Assembly: GCA_028290165.1 (NCBI GenBank)
Contig: JAQGKJ010000683.1
Coordinates: 1 to 18,919, forward strand
DNA from: Bradyrhizobium sp.
Lineage (GTDB): Bacteria; Pseudomonadota; Alphaproteobacteria; Rhizobiales; Xanthobacteraceae
Reading direction: 5' to 3'
DNA length: 18,919 nt
Part shown: in pieces, positions 1-7,376 of the stretch
Layout: every line of letters starts with the position of its first letter
How positions within the stretch are numbered: position 1 is the first letter of the stretch
Program-made: the position numbers and the translations under genes
Notes under the pieces: generated by a model
Told to the model about the DNA's origin: nothing
Database searches by the model: none
What the model saw: the letters and a program-made list of their open reading frames with translations, nothing else

Positions 1-16
1 ATGTTGGATGATATTT

Positions 17-59
17 CCGGAGGCGGTGGCCGCTGTCAACGCCAAATGCGCGCCTCCGG
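17..59. repeat. Inverted repeat downstream of the IclR gene
   Basis: Arms CCGGAGGCG (17-25) and CGCCTCCGG (51-59) are perfectly complementary over 9 bp with a 25-nt loop. On the plus strand the second arm is followed by a moderately T-rich stretch (TTGGTCTTT), so it could terminate a gene entering from the left. On the minus strand it lies just after the IclR stop codon but is not followed by a T-run. It could be a weak bidirectional terminator. This rests on sequence symmetry only. Confidence 0.3.
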
Positions 60-67
60 CTTGGTCT

Positions 68-961
68 TTAGGAAGATTTCGCGACGCTTTTGGCGCCAAA
101 TTCGGCAGACAAGCGATTGGCCGCGGCGCGCACAATCTTGGCGTGGCCCTGTATGGCCTGATTGGACATGCGCCAGATCGGGCCGGAAATACCGAGTGCG
201 CCGATGACCTGGCCGGTGAAATCCATCACCGGCACCGCGATACAGCGCACTTCCGGATTGAATTCACCGTCGTCGAAGGCGATGCGGGTACGTTTGATTT
301 CGGCAATTTCGCGCAAAAGAGAAGCAACGTCGGTGATTGACTTTTTGGTCGACGGCTTCATTTCGACGCGCTCGAGGAAGCGCTTCAGCTGATCGGGCCG
401 AAGCGAGGCGAGAATGATCTTGCCGAGGGCTGTACAATGCGCCGGCCGTACCACTCCAACGCGGTCGGTCAGCTGAAAGGCGCCGGGGCCGCTGGTGCGG
501 GCGATCACGACGACGGCGTCACCCATGCGCACCGCATAATGGCCGCTTTCGGCGGTTTCCCGTGACAAATCCTCGAGAATTGGCGTCGCGACATTCACCA
601 TCTCGATTTCGTCGAGCGCACTGGCGGCGAGCGCAAACAGTGGGCGGCCGATCCGGTAACGCTTGGAGTCTTTCTCCTGGCGCAGATAGCCCAGCGACAC
701 CAACGTCTTGGCCAGATGGAACGTGGTGGAATTGTGCAGGGCGACCAGCTTGCTCAGATCCGCCAATCCAATACCCTCGCGATGCCGCGCGACCTCCTCG
801 AGGATCGCAAACGCACGGCCGAGCGACTGGACGCCGACCCGCTGCCGGTCGTCGGCATCATCATCGATATCGCGCTGCGGGGGCTGCACCAGTTTGGCGA
901 TGGCGGCCTTGCGCAGGCTTGCCGGCTTTTCACTGGCTTTTTGTTTGGTACGGGGTCTCAC
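68..961 (-). CDS. IclR-family transcriptional regulator
   Basis: A 297-residue protein with IclR architecture: a winged helix-turn-helix at about residues 44-105 (the segment starting VQSLGRAFAILE, then SLGYLRQEKDSKRYRIG) and a C-terminal effector-binding domain at about 120-290 (PAHCTALGKIILA, RCIAVPVMDFTGQVIGALGISGP). It starts with GTG at 961; GGAGG sits 9 nt upstream on the minus strand and supports this start. About 43 charged, basic residues precede the HTH, a longer N-terminus than usual for the family. It is divergent from the six-gene catabolic operon beginning at 1179, so it most likely senses the pathway substrate or an intermediate and controls that operon and perhaps itself. The family is certain; repressor versus activator and the ligand are not known. 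Confidence 0.95.
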   Translation of the reverse strand: MRPRTKQKASEKPASLRKAAIAKLVQPPQRDIDDDADDRQRVGVQSLGRAFAILEEVARHREGIGLADLSKLVALHNSTTFHLAKTLVSLGYLRQEKDSKRYRIGRPLFALAASALDEIEMVNVATPILEDLSRETAESGHYAVRMGDAVVVIARTSGPGAFQLTDRVGVVRPAHCTALGKIILASLRPDQLKRFLERVEMKPSTKKSITDVASLLREIAEIKRTRIAFDDGEFNPEVRCIAVPVMDFTGQVIGALGISGPIWRMSNQAIQGHAKIVRAAANRLSAEFGAKSVAKSS

Positions 962-1058
962 AGGGTCAAGCCTCCACGGAGTGGTTAGCGAGTTGTATCA
1001 GGCCGACCGAAACATTGAACAGCGCATGCACATGCCGCCGAATGGGTTTTCCAGCATA

Positions 1059-1089
1059 CCACAATATAAATTGACGTACAGTATTATGG
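1059..1089. promoter_or_regulatory. Candidate IclR operator (inverted repeat)
   Basis: Half-sites CCACAATA (1059-1066) and TATTATGG (1082-1089) match as an inverted repeat at 7 of 8 positions, separated by 15 nt. The element lies in the 217-bp gap between the divergent regulator and operon and overlaps a candidate -35 box at 1071-1076. Position and symmetry fit a regulator operator. Assignment to the IclR protein is inferred. Confidence 0.4.
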
Positions 1090-1099
1090 GAAATAGGGT
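1071..1099 (+). promoter_or_regulatory. Candidate sigma-70-type promoter of the catabolic operon
   Basis: TTGACG (1071-1076) is followed after 17 nt by TAGGGT (1094-1099). The -35 matches the consensus at 5 of 6 positions; the -10 keeps only the key T, A and final T. It would give a 5' leader of roughly 70 nt before the ATG at 1179. It overlaps the inverted repeat at 1059-1089, which is consistent with regulated initiation. Confidence 0.35.
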
Positions 1100-1178
1100 G
1101 CCGCGCGCCTGGGCAGTGTCGGCAGCGAAGCAAACGGCCGATCTCTTGGAAGCAGTCGAACGGTTAAGGAGTGGTCCG

Positions 1179-2981
1179 ATGTCGCCGCGTAACGCGCTCA
1201 ATGGGGCTCAGGTCATCGTCGACTATCTGATCCAGGAAAAAGTCCCGCAGGTGTTCGGCCTGTGCGGTCACGGCAATATCCAGTTCATCGACGCGCTGTA
1301 TGAGCGTTCCGACGAGCTCAAGACCATTTCGGTGCATCACGAGAGCGTCGCCGGCTTCATGGCGGATGTCTATTACCGCGTCTCGGGCCGCCCGACCGCC
1401 ACCTTCACATCCTGTGGGCCCGGTTCGGCGAACCTGCCGATCTCGCTCGGCAATGCGTTTCTCGACTCGGTGCCGTTCATGGCGGTTACGGGCAACTTGC
1501 CGACCAGCCAGTTCAACCGCGGCGCGTTCCAGGAACTGTATCGGCATTATCAGGCGGACTTTCCTTCCACCGTCCGGTCCTATTGCAAGAAGGTGTTTCA
1601 GCCGACGCGCGGCGAGATGGTGCCGCTCGCGGTAAGACAGGCCTGGAAGACCATGACGACGGGCCGGCCGGGCCCGGTGGTGCTGGATGTTCCCTTCGAC
1701 GTGTTTCTGGAATCGGCCGCCGAGGAGGCGCCGAACGCGCATGCCTGGAACGGCAATATCTCGAGCCGCTGCGGCGCCGATCCCGAAGGCGTCGTCAAGG
1801 CGGTCGATATGCTGCTTTCCGCCGAGCGGCCGGTGATGATCGTCGGCCAGGGCGTGCGCTATGGCGGCGCCGCAGAGGAGCTGCGCAAGCTCGCGGAGCG
1901 GCTGCAAATTCCGGTGGCGGCTTCGGCGAGCGGCCTTGGCGCCCTCGACTGCAATCATCCGCTTGCGCTCGGTCTCGTCGCGCGCGCCGGCCACTATCAG
2001 GCCAATCACGCGACGCGCCAGGCCGACGTGCTGCTGGCGCTGGGCGTGCGCTTCGACGATCGCACCTCGAGCTCGTGGATCCCCGGCTATTCCTTCACCA
2101 TTCCACCGACAAGACTGATTCACGTCGATATCGACCCCGAGGAAATCGGCCGCAACTATCCCGTGGCGCTCGGCCTGATGGCCGATGTACGCACGTTCCT
2201 GCGCCAAATTCACGCCGAACTCGACCGCCGCACCGACCTCTCAAAACGCGCCGACGCGCGCAAGAAATGGCTGGCGCAGATCGACACCTATCGCAAGGAA
2301 TGGGACAAGTTCGTCGCCCCCGGGTTTTCCGACGACACCACGCCGATCAATCCGCAGCGCGCCGCGCTTGAGATCGACAAGGCGCTGCCCGAGGACGCGA
2401 TCCTGGTCAGCGACATCGGCGTGCACCACAATTGGCTGCTGAGCTTCTGCAAGCCGAAGCGGCCGGACTCCCTGATCGGCTCGATGGGTTTTGGGCCGAT
2501 GGGCTTTGGCGTCGCCGGCGTGATGGGTGCGAAGTTCGCAGCGCCCGATCGGCCCTGCGTGTCGGTATGCGGCGACGGCGCGTTCTTCATGCATGCCAAC
2601 GTGCTGGGCACGGCGGTCGAATATAATCTGCCGGTGGTCTGGGTGGTCTGGAACAATTACGCCTATGCCTCGATCCGCGGCCTGCAGCGCGGCTACCTCG
2701 GCGGCCGGGAACTCGCCACCGACTTCCATGATCCCACCAGCGGCGCGCGCTACAATCCGGATTTCGCCGCGATGGCGCGCTCCTGCGGCGTCGAAGGCGT
2801 GCGCGTCGATCGCGCCGGCGATCTCGGAGAAGCCATCCGCAAGGGGATTGCCGCCAACAAGCCTTATCTGATCGACGTCGATATCGCCGCCGATATCAAC
2901 CCCTCAGGCGCCGGCGTCTGGGAGCTTCCGGGGTTGGGGCGAAGCAAACCGGCAATTGGGACACAATACGAACCGACCTGA
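1179..2981 (+). CDS. Thiamine-diphosphate-dependent enzyme, acetohydroxyacid synthase-like
   Basis: A 600-residue ThDP enzyme of the acetolactate synthase/pyruvate oxidase superfamily. Visible features: catalytic Glu55 in HHES, which activates the ThDP ring; the ThDP/Mg motif starting GDG at 465-467 and ending NN at 492-493; and RFDDR at 291-295, typical of the FAD-binding middle domain of acetohydroxyacid synthases. A GHGN segment with His31 lies near the N-terminus. ATG 1179 is chosen because AAGGAG (1166-1171) lies 7 nt upstream. The frame stays open far upstream, but only through DNA belonging to the divergent regulator. There is no regulatory-subunit gene (ilvN) beside it, and the setting is a catabolic operon, so biosynthetic AHAS is unlikely. 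A C-C lyase or hydrolase acting on a 2-keto or cyclic diketone substrate (compare IolD and cyclohexane-1,2-dione hydrolase) is a reasonable inference. Confidence 0.9.
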   Translation: MSPRNALNGAQVIVDYLIQEKVPQVFGLCGHGNIQFIDALYERSDELKTISVHHESVAGFMADVYYRVSGRPTATFTSCGPGSANLPISLGNAFLDSVPFMAVTGNLPTSQFNRGAFQELYRHYQADFPSTVRSYCKKVFQPTRGEMVPLAVRQAWKTMTTGRPGPVVLDVPFDVFLESAAEEAPNAHAWNGNISSRCGADPEGVVKAVDMLLSAERPVMIVGQGVRYGGAAEELRKLAERLQIPVAASASGLGALDCNHPLALGLVARAGHYQANHATRQADVLLALGVRFDDRTSSSWIPGYSFTIPPTRLIHVDIDPEEIGRNYPVALGLMADVRTFLRQIHAELDRRTDLSKRADARKKWLAQIDTYRKEWDKFVAPGFSDDTTPINPQRAALEIDKALPEDAILVSDIGVHHNWLLSFCKPKRPDSLIGSMGFGPMGFGVAGVMGAKFAAPDRPCVSVCGDGAFFMHANVLGTAVEYNLPVVWVVWNNYAYASIRGLQRGYLGGRELATDFHDPTSGARYNPDFAAMARSCGVEGVRVDRAGDLGEAIRKGIAANKPYLIDVDIAADINPSGAGVWELPGLGRSKPAIGTQYEPT

Positions 2982-3039
2982 CCGTCGTTCGCGTCGACAC
3001 GCCTTTTCCGTCCGTAAAAATATCAATCGAGGAAACAAC

Positions 3040-3741
3040 ATGCTTACAGGCAAGAAGGTCGTGGTCGTCGGGGGCTCTTCCGGCATCGGTCTTTCGACCG
3101 CCGAACTCGCCACGCGGCAGGGTGCCGACGTGATCATCGCATCCCGCAACGTCGATCGCCTCGATGCGGTCGCCGCCAAATTGAACGCCATCGCGATCCC
3201 GGCGGACGTCACCAGCGATGAAAGCGTGGAAAATCTCTTCCGCCGTTGCGGCCCGGTCGACCATGTCGTGGTCACCGCGGCCCAGCTCAAGACCGGTCCT
3301 TTCAAGACCGTGGCCATGGAAGACGTGCGCGCCACCATGGAAGGCAAGTTCTGGGGCGCCTGGCGCGTCGCGCGATCGGCGGAAATCCGTCCGGGCGGAT
3401 CGCTGACGCTGGTCTCGGGCTTTCTAAGCATTCGTCCACGGCCCAATTCCGCGATTGTCAGCGCCGCCAACGGCGCGATCGAATCGCTGGCGCGAAGTCT
3501 CGCGCTGGAACTTGCTCCAGTTCGCGTCAACGCCGTCTCGCCGGGCATCATCGACACACCGATCCGCGCCGCCATGCCGGAAGCCGCGCGCCGCGACATG
3601 CTCGCCAAGACGGCCGCCAGCCTGCCGGTTGGCCGCGTCGGCGTGGGTGACGATATCGCGCGGCAAATCCTTGCCTTCATGACGATCGGTTTTGCGACGG
3701 GATCAATCGTCTATATCGATGGGGGTGCGTTGATCATTTGA
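3040..3741 (+). CDS. Short-chain dehydrogenase/reductase-like protein with an altered active site
   Basis: A 233-residue protein with a Rossmann SDR fold. The cofactor motif GGSSGIG is at 11-17, ASRN at 34-37 is in the region that often selects NADP(H), and the late signature VNAVSPGIIDTPI and the C-terminal TGSIVYIDGG match the family. The catalytic YxxxK is missing: the aligned positions read V140 and N144 (IVSAANGAIESLARSLA). The usual NAG motif reads TAA and the active-site Asn is replaced. Ser126 aligns with the catalytic Ser. The fold is clear, but classical Tyr/Lys chemistry looks impossible. The protein could bind nucleotide with different chemistry or a structural role. ATG 3040 has GAGGA 6 nt upstream and lies 58 nt after the ThDP gene. 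An upstream in-frame start at 2956 would overlap that gene and lacks support. Confidence 0.9.
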   Translation: MLTGKKVVVVGGSSGIGLSTAELATRQGADVIIASRNVDRLDAVAAKLNAIAIPADVTSDESVENLFRRCGPVDHVVVTAAQLKTGPFKTVAMEDVRATMEGKFWGAWRVARSAEIRPGGSLTLVSGFLSIRPRPNSAIVSAANGAIESLARSLALELAPVRVNAVSPGIIDTPIRAAMPEAARRDMLAKTAASLPVGRVGVGDDIARQILAFMTIGFATGSIVYIDGGALII

Positions 3742-3762
3742 GGTCCAGGCCGTGATTCCTGA

Positions 3763-5193
3763 ATGACGCGGAATCCTCAAAAGCTGGTTGTGATCGGACA
3801 TGGCGCCGCCGGCCTCGCGGCGGCGCTCTCGGCCGCTGAGCACGCACGCAGCCGCGGCTTGCCCGTCGATATTACGCTGCTTGAGAAATCGCGCGAAGAT
3901 GAAGCCGGCGGAAATACCCGCTGGAGTCCTTCCAACATGCGGCTCGATGCACCCGATCGGCTCGCTCCAGGCTTTGTCGACGATATGCTTGAAGCCTCTG
4001 GCGGACCAGCTGATCGTGGCTATTTTCGCACCCTCGCTCATAACGCGACCGCAACGATTGGGTGGCTCCGGACCCACGGCGTGGAGTTTGTCAGGCCGCA
4101 GTATTATCTCAGCGCGGGTCCGGCCCGTATCCAGCCGGTCGGCGGCGGCAGCGCCATCGTCGAGAAGCTCGTCGAGGCCGCGAAAAGGGCAGGGGTGAAA
4201 ACTCTCTACGAAACCGAGGCTGTCAGCCTCGTGATGGCGGAGGGATCGCGCGTGCGCGGCGTAGAGGTTCGGGCCAGCGACGGTGCCACAACGGCTTTTG
4301 ATGTCGATGCCGTTGTGCTGGCTTCGGGTGGGTTTCAGGGCAACCCCGCGATGATGCGTGCACATTTTGGGCCCGCTGCCGACAGCCTCCGGCTGATTTC
4401 TCCGGGAACGCGTTTCGACAGTGGCGACGGCATACGCCTTGCGACCGACCAGGGCGCAAGCGTTTCCGGAGACTGGAACGGCATGCACATCGAGCCGATC
4501 GACCCGCGCAGCAAAAATTCCGCAGCCGTCGTGCTGGTGTACCCTTACGGAATTGTCGTCGATCAGGAAGGGCATCGATTTTTCGATGAAGGCCGCGGCC
4601 TCATGCACGAGACCTGGGAAGCTTTTGCGCGCGACATTCATTTTGCGCGACCCAACAGCATCGCATATGCGATTCTCGACTCCAGTCTGTTCGAAATCGA
4701 AGGCTTTGAGCGTGCGATCCGATCGGAAGTGCCGCCCTATCAATCCCAATCGCTTGAAGGTCTCGCCGAACAGATCGGCATTCCCGGAGGCAATCTGGGA
4801 GAGACGATCGAGGCGTTCAATGCGGCGGCCATCGGCGACCCTGCGCGGTTCGATGCTTCGCGCTGCGATGGGCTGGCGGCGGCTAACACATTAAAGCCGC
4901 CGAAATCGAATTGGGCGCGAGCGATCGCGAAACCGCCATATCTCGCCTATCCCCTGGTCGGCGCCATCGCCTATACATTCGGCGGCCTTGCGACCAACGA
5001 AAAAGCGCAAGTCCTGTCCGAGAGCGGGCCGATTCCCGGTCTTTACGCGGCAGGAGAGACCACCGGACATTTCTATGGCACCGCACCGAATGCCGTTGCG
5101 GTACTTCGTGCGCTGGTTTTCGGCCGGATTGCGGGACAAGAGGCCGTCGACTTTGTCGCCCAAATCGAAGCCGCGCGTGCCGGCCAGGGATAG
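3763..5193 (+). CDS. FAD-dependent dehydrogenase, TcuA/fumarate-reductase flavoprotein family
   Basis: A 476-residue flavoprotein. The N-terminal dinucleotide-binding motif GHGAAG is at 12-17, followed by a GGNTRWSP segment (49-56) like the GGN motif of tricarballylate dehydrogenase TcuA and fumarate reductases. The C-terminal FAD-binding stretch reads FGGLATN, then PGLYAAGETTG and VFGRIAGQEA. Length and layout match TcuA (about 470 residues) better than multi-subunit SdhA/FrdA. TcuA oxidises tricarballylate to cis-aconitate and passes electrons to TcuB; no TcuB-like gene is present here, so the acceptor is unknown. It starts 21 nt after the SDR-like gene. The Shine-Dalgarno is weak, which suggests translational coupling. 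Family assignment is firm; the substrate is not. Confidence 0.88.
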   Translation: MTRNPQKLVVIGHGAAGLAAALSAAEHARSRGLPVDITLLEKSREDEAGGNTRWSPSNMRLDAPDRLAPGFVDDMLEASGGPADRGYFRTLAHNATATIGWLRTHGVEFVRPQYYLSAGPARIQPVGGGSAIVEKLVEAAKRAGVKTLYETEAVSLVMAEGSRVRGVEVRASDGATTAFDVDAVVLASGGFQGNPAMMRAHFGPAADSLRLISPGTRFDSGDGIRLATDQGASVSGDWNGMHIEPIDPRSKNSAAVVLVYPYGIVVDQEGHRFFDEGRGLMHETWEAFARDIHFARPNSIAYAILDSSLFEIEGFERAIRSEVPPYQSQSLEGLAEQIGIPGGNLGETIEAFNAAAIGDPARFDASRCDGLAAANTLKPPKSNWARAIAKPPYLAYPLVGAIAYTFGGLATNEKAQVLSESGPIPGLYAAGETTGHFYGTAPNAVAVLRALVFGRIAGQEAVDFVAQIEAARAGQG

Positions 5194-5211
5194 AACAACA
5201 GGGAGAGCAAA

Positions 5212-5595
5212 ATGGCCTTTGAAGAGAACGGCGCCTTCATCCGCAATATCGCAGAGGTGCCTTGGCGCGAATTTCCCAACCATTTCGGTGGCGCGCTTTC
5301 AAAACCCCTGGTGATGCCGGAAACCGCCGGGGCGCGTCATCTCGACTACCGGATTTCGATGTATCAGCCGATGGCGCATGTCGCCCGGCACAAGCATCAG
5401 GTTCAGGAGCAGATCTACCATGTGCTCGAAGGGGAGGGGCTGATGGAGATCGCAGGCAAGAATCACGTCGTGCGCAAACACGATTTTATCTTTCTGCCGC
5501 CCGGTGTGGAACATGCGATCTCCAATTCGGGTCTGGTCGATCTCGTGTTCCTGGTCATCACATCGCCCGTAACGGATGACCGCAAGATCGTCTGA
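5212..5595 (+). CDS. Small single-domain cupin protein
   Basis: A 127-residue cupin. Motif 1 appears as HKHQVQEQIYHVLEGEG with the HxH and Glu metal ligands, and motif 2 as PPGVEHAISN with the third His. All four usual metal-binding residues are present, so a divalent-metal site is likely. It starts 18 nt after the flavoprotein, with AGGGAG upstream of the ATG. Small cupins in catabolic operons can be isomerases, lyases, dioxygenases or sensors, and the sequence does not say which. It is about half the length of the bi-cupin isomerase IolB, so it is not an orthologue of that enzyme. Confidence 0.88.
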   Translation: MAFEENGAFIRNIAEVPWREFPNHFGGALSKPLVMPETAGARHLDYRISMYQPMAHVARHKHQVQEQIYHVLEGEGLMEIAGKNHVVRKHDFIFLPPGVEHAISNSGLVDLVFLVITSPVTDDRKIV

Positions 5596-5627
5596 CGTTG
5601 CCTCATTCTCAACGCGCGGGCCTGAGC

Positions 5628-7376
5628 ATGATGTCGGCTTCCGACGCTTACGATGTCGTCGTCATTGGCGCGGGCGCCGGTGGAATGACGGCTGCCGCGG
5701 TCGCCGCCGCGGAGGGACTGAGCGTTCTCGTGATCGAGAAGACGGAATTCGTCGGAGGAACGACCGCGTGGTCGGGCGGGATGGTCTGGATTCCCGTCAA
5801 CGCCAAAATGAGACGAGCGGGTTTGCCCGACAGTTTGTCCGACGCGGCAAATTACCTCGCCTCTACCGTTCTCGAGATTGAAAACGCCGACTTGCGGGAG
5901 ACATTTCTGGCACGTGGTCCGGAGGCGGTTGAATATCTCGAAGCCAACACCGAAGTGCGGCTTCAACCGGTCAAGATCTATCCCGATTATTATCCGGACC
6001 GGCCGGGAGCCACCGCCGGCGGCCGCGTGCTGGAGCCCGTCACCTTTGATGGGGCCAGCCTCGGAGTGAACTTTGAGCGGCTGCGTCCGCCATTGCCCGA
6101 ATTCACATTGTTCGGCGGCATGATGGTCAACCGGCTCGACATCCCCCACCTTCGAAAAGCCGGACGCTCGGTTCGCTCGACGCTGCGCGCGTTGCGTCTT
6201 GTTTCGGAGTATGCGCTGCAACGCCTTCGCGCGCGAAGGGGGACGACCCTGCATCTGGGCAATGCGCTGGCGGCGCGGCTCTATGCTTCGCTGCTGGCGC
6301 GAAACGTCGATATCTTGTTTGGCACCAGCGTCGAGCAGCTCCTGGTGGAGGACGATTCCGTTCGAGGTGTAGGGATCAAGGATTCCTTCGGCAGCCGGTC
6401 GATCGTCGCGCGCAAAGGCGTCGTGCTGGCGACCGGCGGTTTCTCCCACGATCAAAAGCTTCGCGAGCAATTCTTTCCCGCTGCCGCGGGAACTGTCTCT
6501 GCGGCGGCTCCCGCAGGAACGGGCGACGGCTTGCGCGCCGCGATTGCCGCCGGCGCCGGCCTCGGTAGCACTGTTGCAAGCCCCGCTTACTGGGTGCCGG
6601 CGTCGCGCTTTCAGCGCGCGGATGGCAGCCGCGGCGTTTTCCCGCACACCGTGACCGACCGCGCGAAGCCCGGCATCATCGCGGTCAATGCGTCGGGAAA
6701 GCGTTTTGTCAATGAAGCCTTGTCGTACCACGAGTTTGTGCTTGCCATGCTGCGCGACGGCAACGACGCGGCGAACCGCGCGTTCTATCTCGTCTGCGAT
6801 CGCCAGTTTCTCTGGACCTACGGGCTTGGCCGGATTCAGCCTTTCACCTGGCGTATCCAGCGCTACGTCAAAAGCGGCGAATTGATCGAAGCCGCAAGCA
6901 TCGATGCGCTCGCCGATTCGCTTCGCGTCGAGAGATCAGCGCTCTCGACGACGCTGGACAATTATAACGCGCCTGCGCGCGCGGGGCTCGATCCGGAATT
7001 CGGACGCGGCACCACGATCTATCAGCGTCATCTTGGCGATGCCGGCCATGCGCCCAACCCTTGCGTCGCGCCGATCGAGCAGGCGCCGTTTTACGCGCTT
7101 CGTATCTTTCCGGCGGATCTTGGCACGGCGATCGGCCTCAAAACGGATTGCCACGCACGAGTTCTGAGAAACAATGGCACCGTCATCGCAGGGCTTTATG
7201 CCTGCGGCAACGATATGGGTTCGATCATGAACGGAAACTATCCGGGCCCCGGCATAACGCTCGGGCCGGCCCTGACATTCGGCTACATCGCCGGCCGGCA
7301 CCTTGCGCAAATCGAGACAGAGGCGCGTGCCCAGGAGAAGGGACGAGCGAAGGGACAAGCGAAGGGACAAGCATGA
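5628..7376 (+). CDS. FAD-dependent dehydrogenase, 3-ketosteroid-delta1-dehydrogenase-like
   Basis: A 582-residue flavoprotein of the 3-ketosteroid-delta1-dehydrogenase (KstD) type. The FAD motif GAGAGG is at 14-19, then GGTTAWSGG (43-51). The C-terminal block contains APFYALRIFPADLGT, GLYACGNDMGS and YPGPGITLGPALTFGYIAG, a strong KstD-like signature. KstD enzymes desaturate next to a ring ketone, which suggests a cyclic ketone substrate, but relatives act on non-steroids and no other steroid gene is present. Two adjacent ATG codons (5628, 5631) are the likely start; an in-frame TTG at 5598 just after the cupin stop is an alternative. The C-terminal tail reads GRAKGQAKGQA, encoded by tandem 12-nt repeats. 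It overlaps the next gene by 4 nt. Confidence 0.9.
   Translation: MMSASDAYDVVVIGAGAGGMTAAAVAAAEGLSVLVIEKTEFVGGTTAWSGGMVWIPVNAKMRRAGLPDSLSDAANYLASTVLEIENADLRETFLARGPEAVEYLEANTEVRLQPVKIYPDYYPDRPGATAGGRVLEPVTFDGASLGVNFERLRPPLPEFTLFGGMMVNRLDIPHLRKAGRSVRSTLRALRLVSEYALQRLRARRGTTLHLGNALAARLYASLLARNVDILFGTSVEQLLVEDDSVRGVGIKDSFGSRSIVARKGVVLATGGFSHDQKLREQFFPAAAGTVSAAAPAGTGDGLRAAIAAGAGLGSTVASPAYWVPASRFQRADGSRGVFPHTVTDRAKPGIIAVNASGKRFVNEALSYHEFVLAMLRDGNDAANRAFYLVCDRQFLWTYGLGRIQPFTWRIQRYVKSGELIEAASIDALADSLRVERSALSTTLDNYNAPARAGLDPEFGRGTTIYQRHLGDAGHAPNPCVAPIEQAPFYALRIFPADLGTAIGLKTDCHARVLRNNGTVIAGLYACGNDMGSIMNGNYPGPGITLGPALTFGYIAGRHLAQIETEARAQEKGRAKGQAKGQA
7337..7372 (+). repeat. Three tandem 12-nt units carrying a Shine-Dalgarno
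   Basis: Units 7337-7348 (GAAGGGACGAGC), 7349-7360 and 7361-7372 (both GAAGGGACAAGC) are head to tail and end directly at the ATG at 7373. Each contains the Shine-Dalgarno-like AAGGGA. They also encode the repetitive C-terminus of the KstD-like protein. Because 12 is a multiple of three, gain or loss of a unit keeps the frame. Confidence 0.85.

Noticed and set aside
708..1178. N-terminal extension of the ThDP enzyme (open frame back to 708)
   Set aside because: It runs through the divergent regulator's coding DNA and has no enzyme-like sequence; ATG 1179 has a well-placed AAGGAG and begins at the normal family N-terminus.
1179..2981. Biosynthetic acetolactate synthase (ilvB) call
   Set aside because: The fold and FAD motif match, but there is no ilvN beside it and the gene sits in an IclR-controlled catabolic operon.
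3703..4749. Long minus-strand ORF opposite the TcuA-like gene
   Set aside because: It mirrors a strongly supported gene in GC-rich DNA, has no family features and no ribosome site; an antisense shadow.
5463..6731. 422-codon minus-strand ORF opposite the cupin and KstD-like genes
   Set aside because: Arg/His-rich shadow of two clear plus-strand genes with no recognisable domain.
7337..7372. CRISPR or regulatory iteron array
   Set aside because: Units are only 12 nt, contiguous without spacers and in frame inside a coding region.
5628..7376. Steroid degradation gene (true KstD)
   Set aside because: Family resemblance is strong, but no other steroid catabolism gene is present and relatives act on other cyclic ketones.
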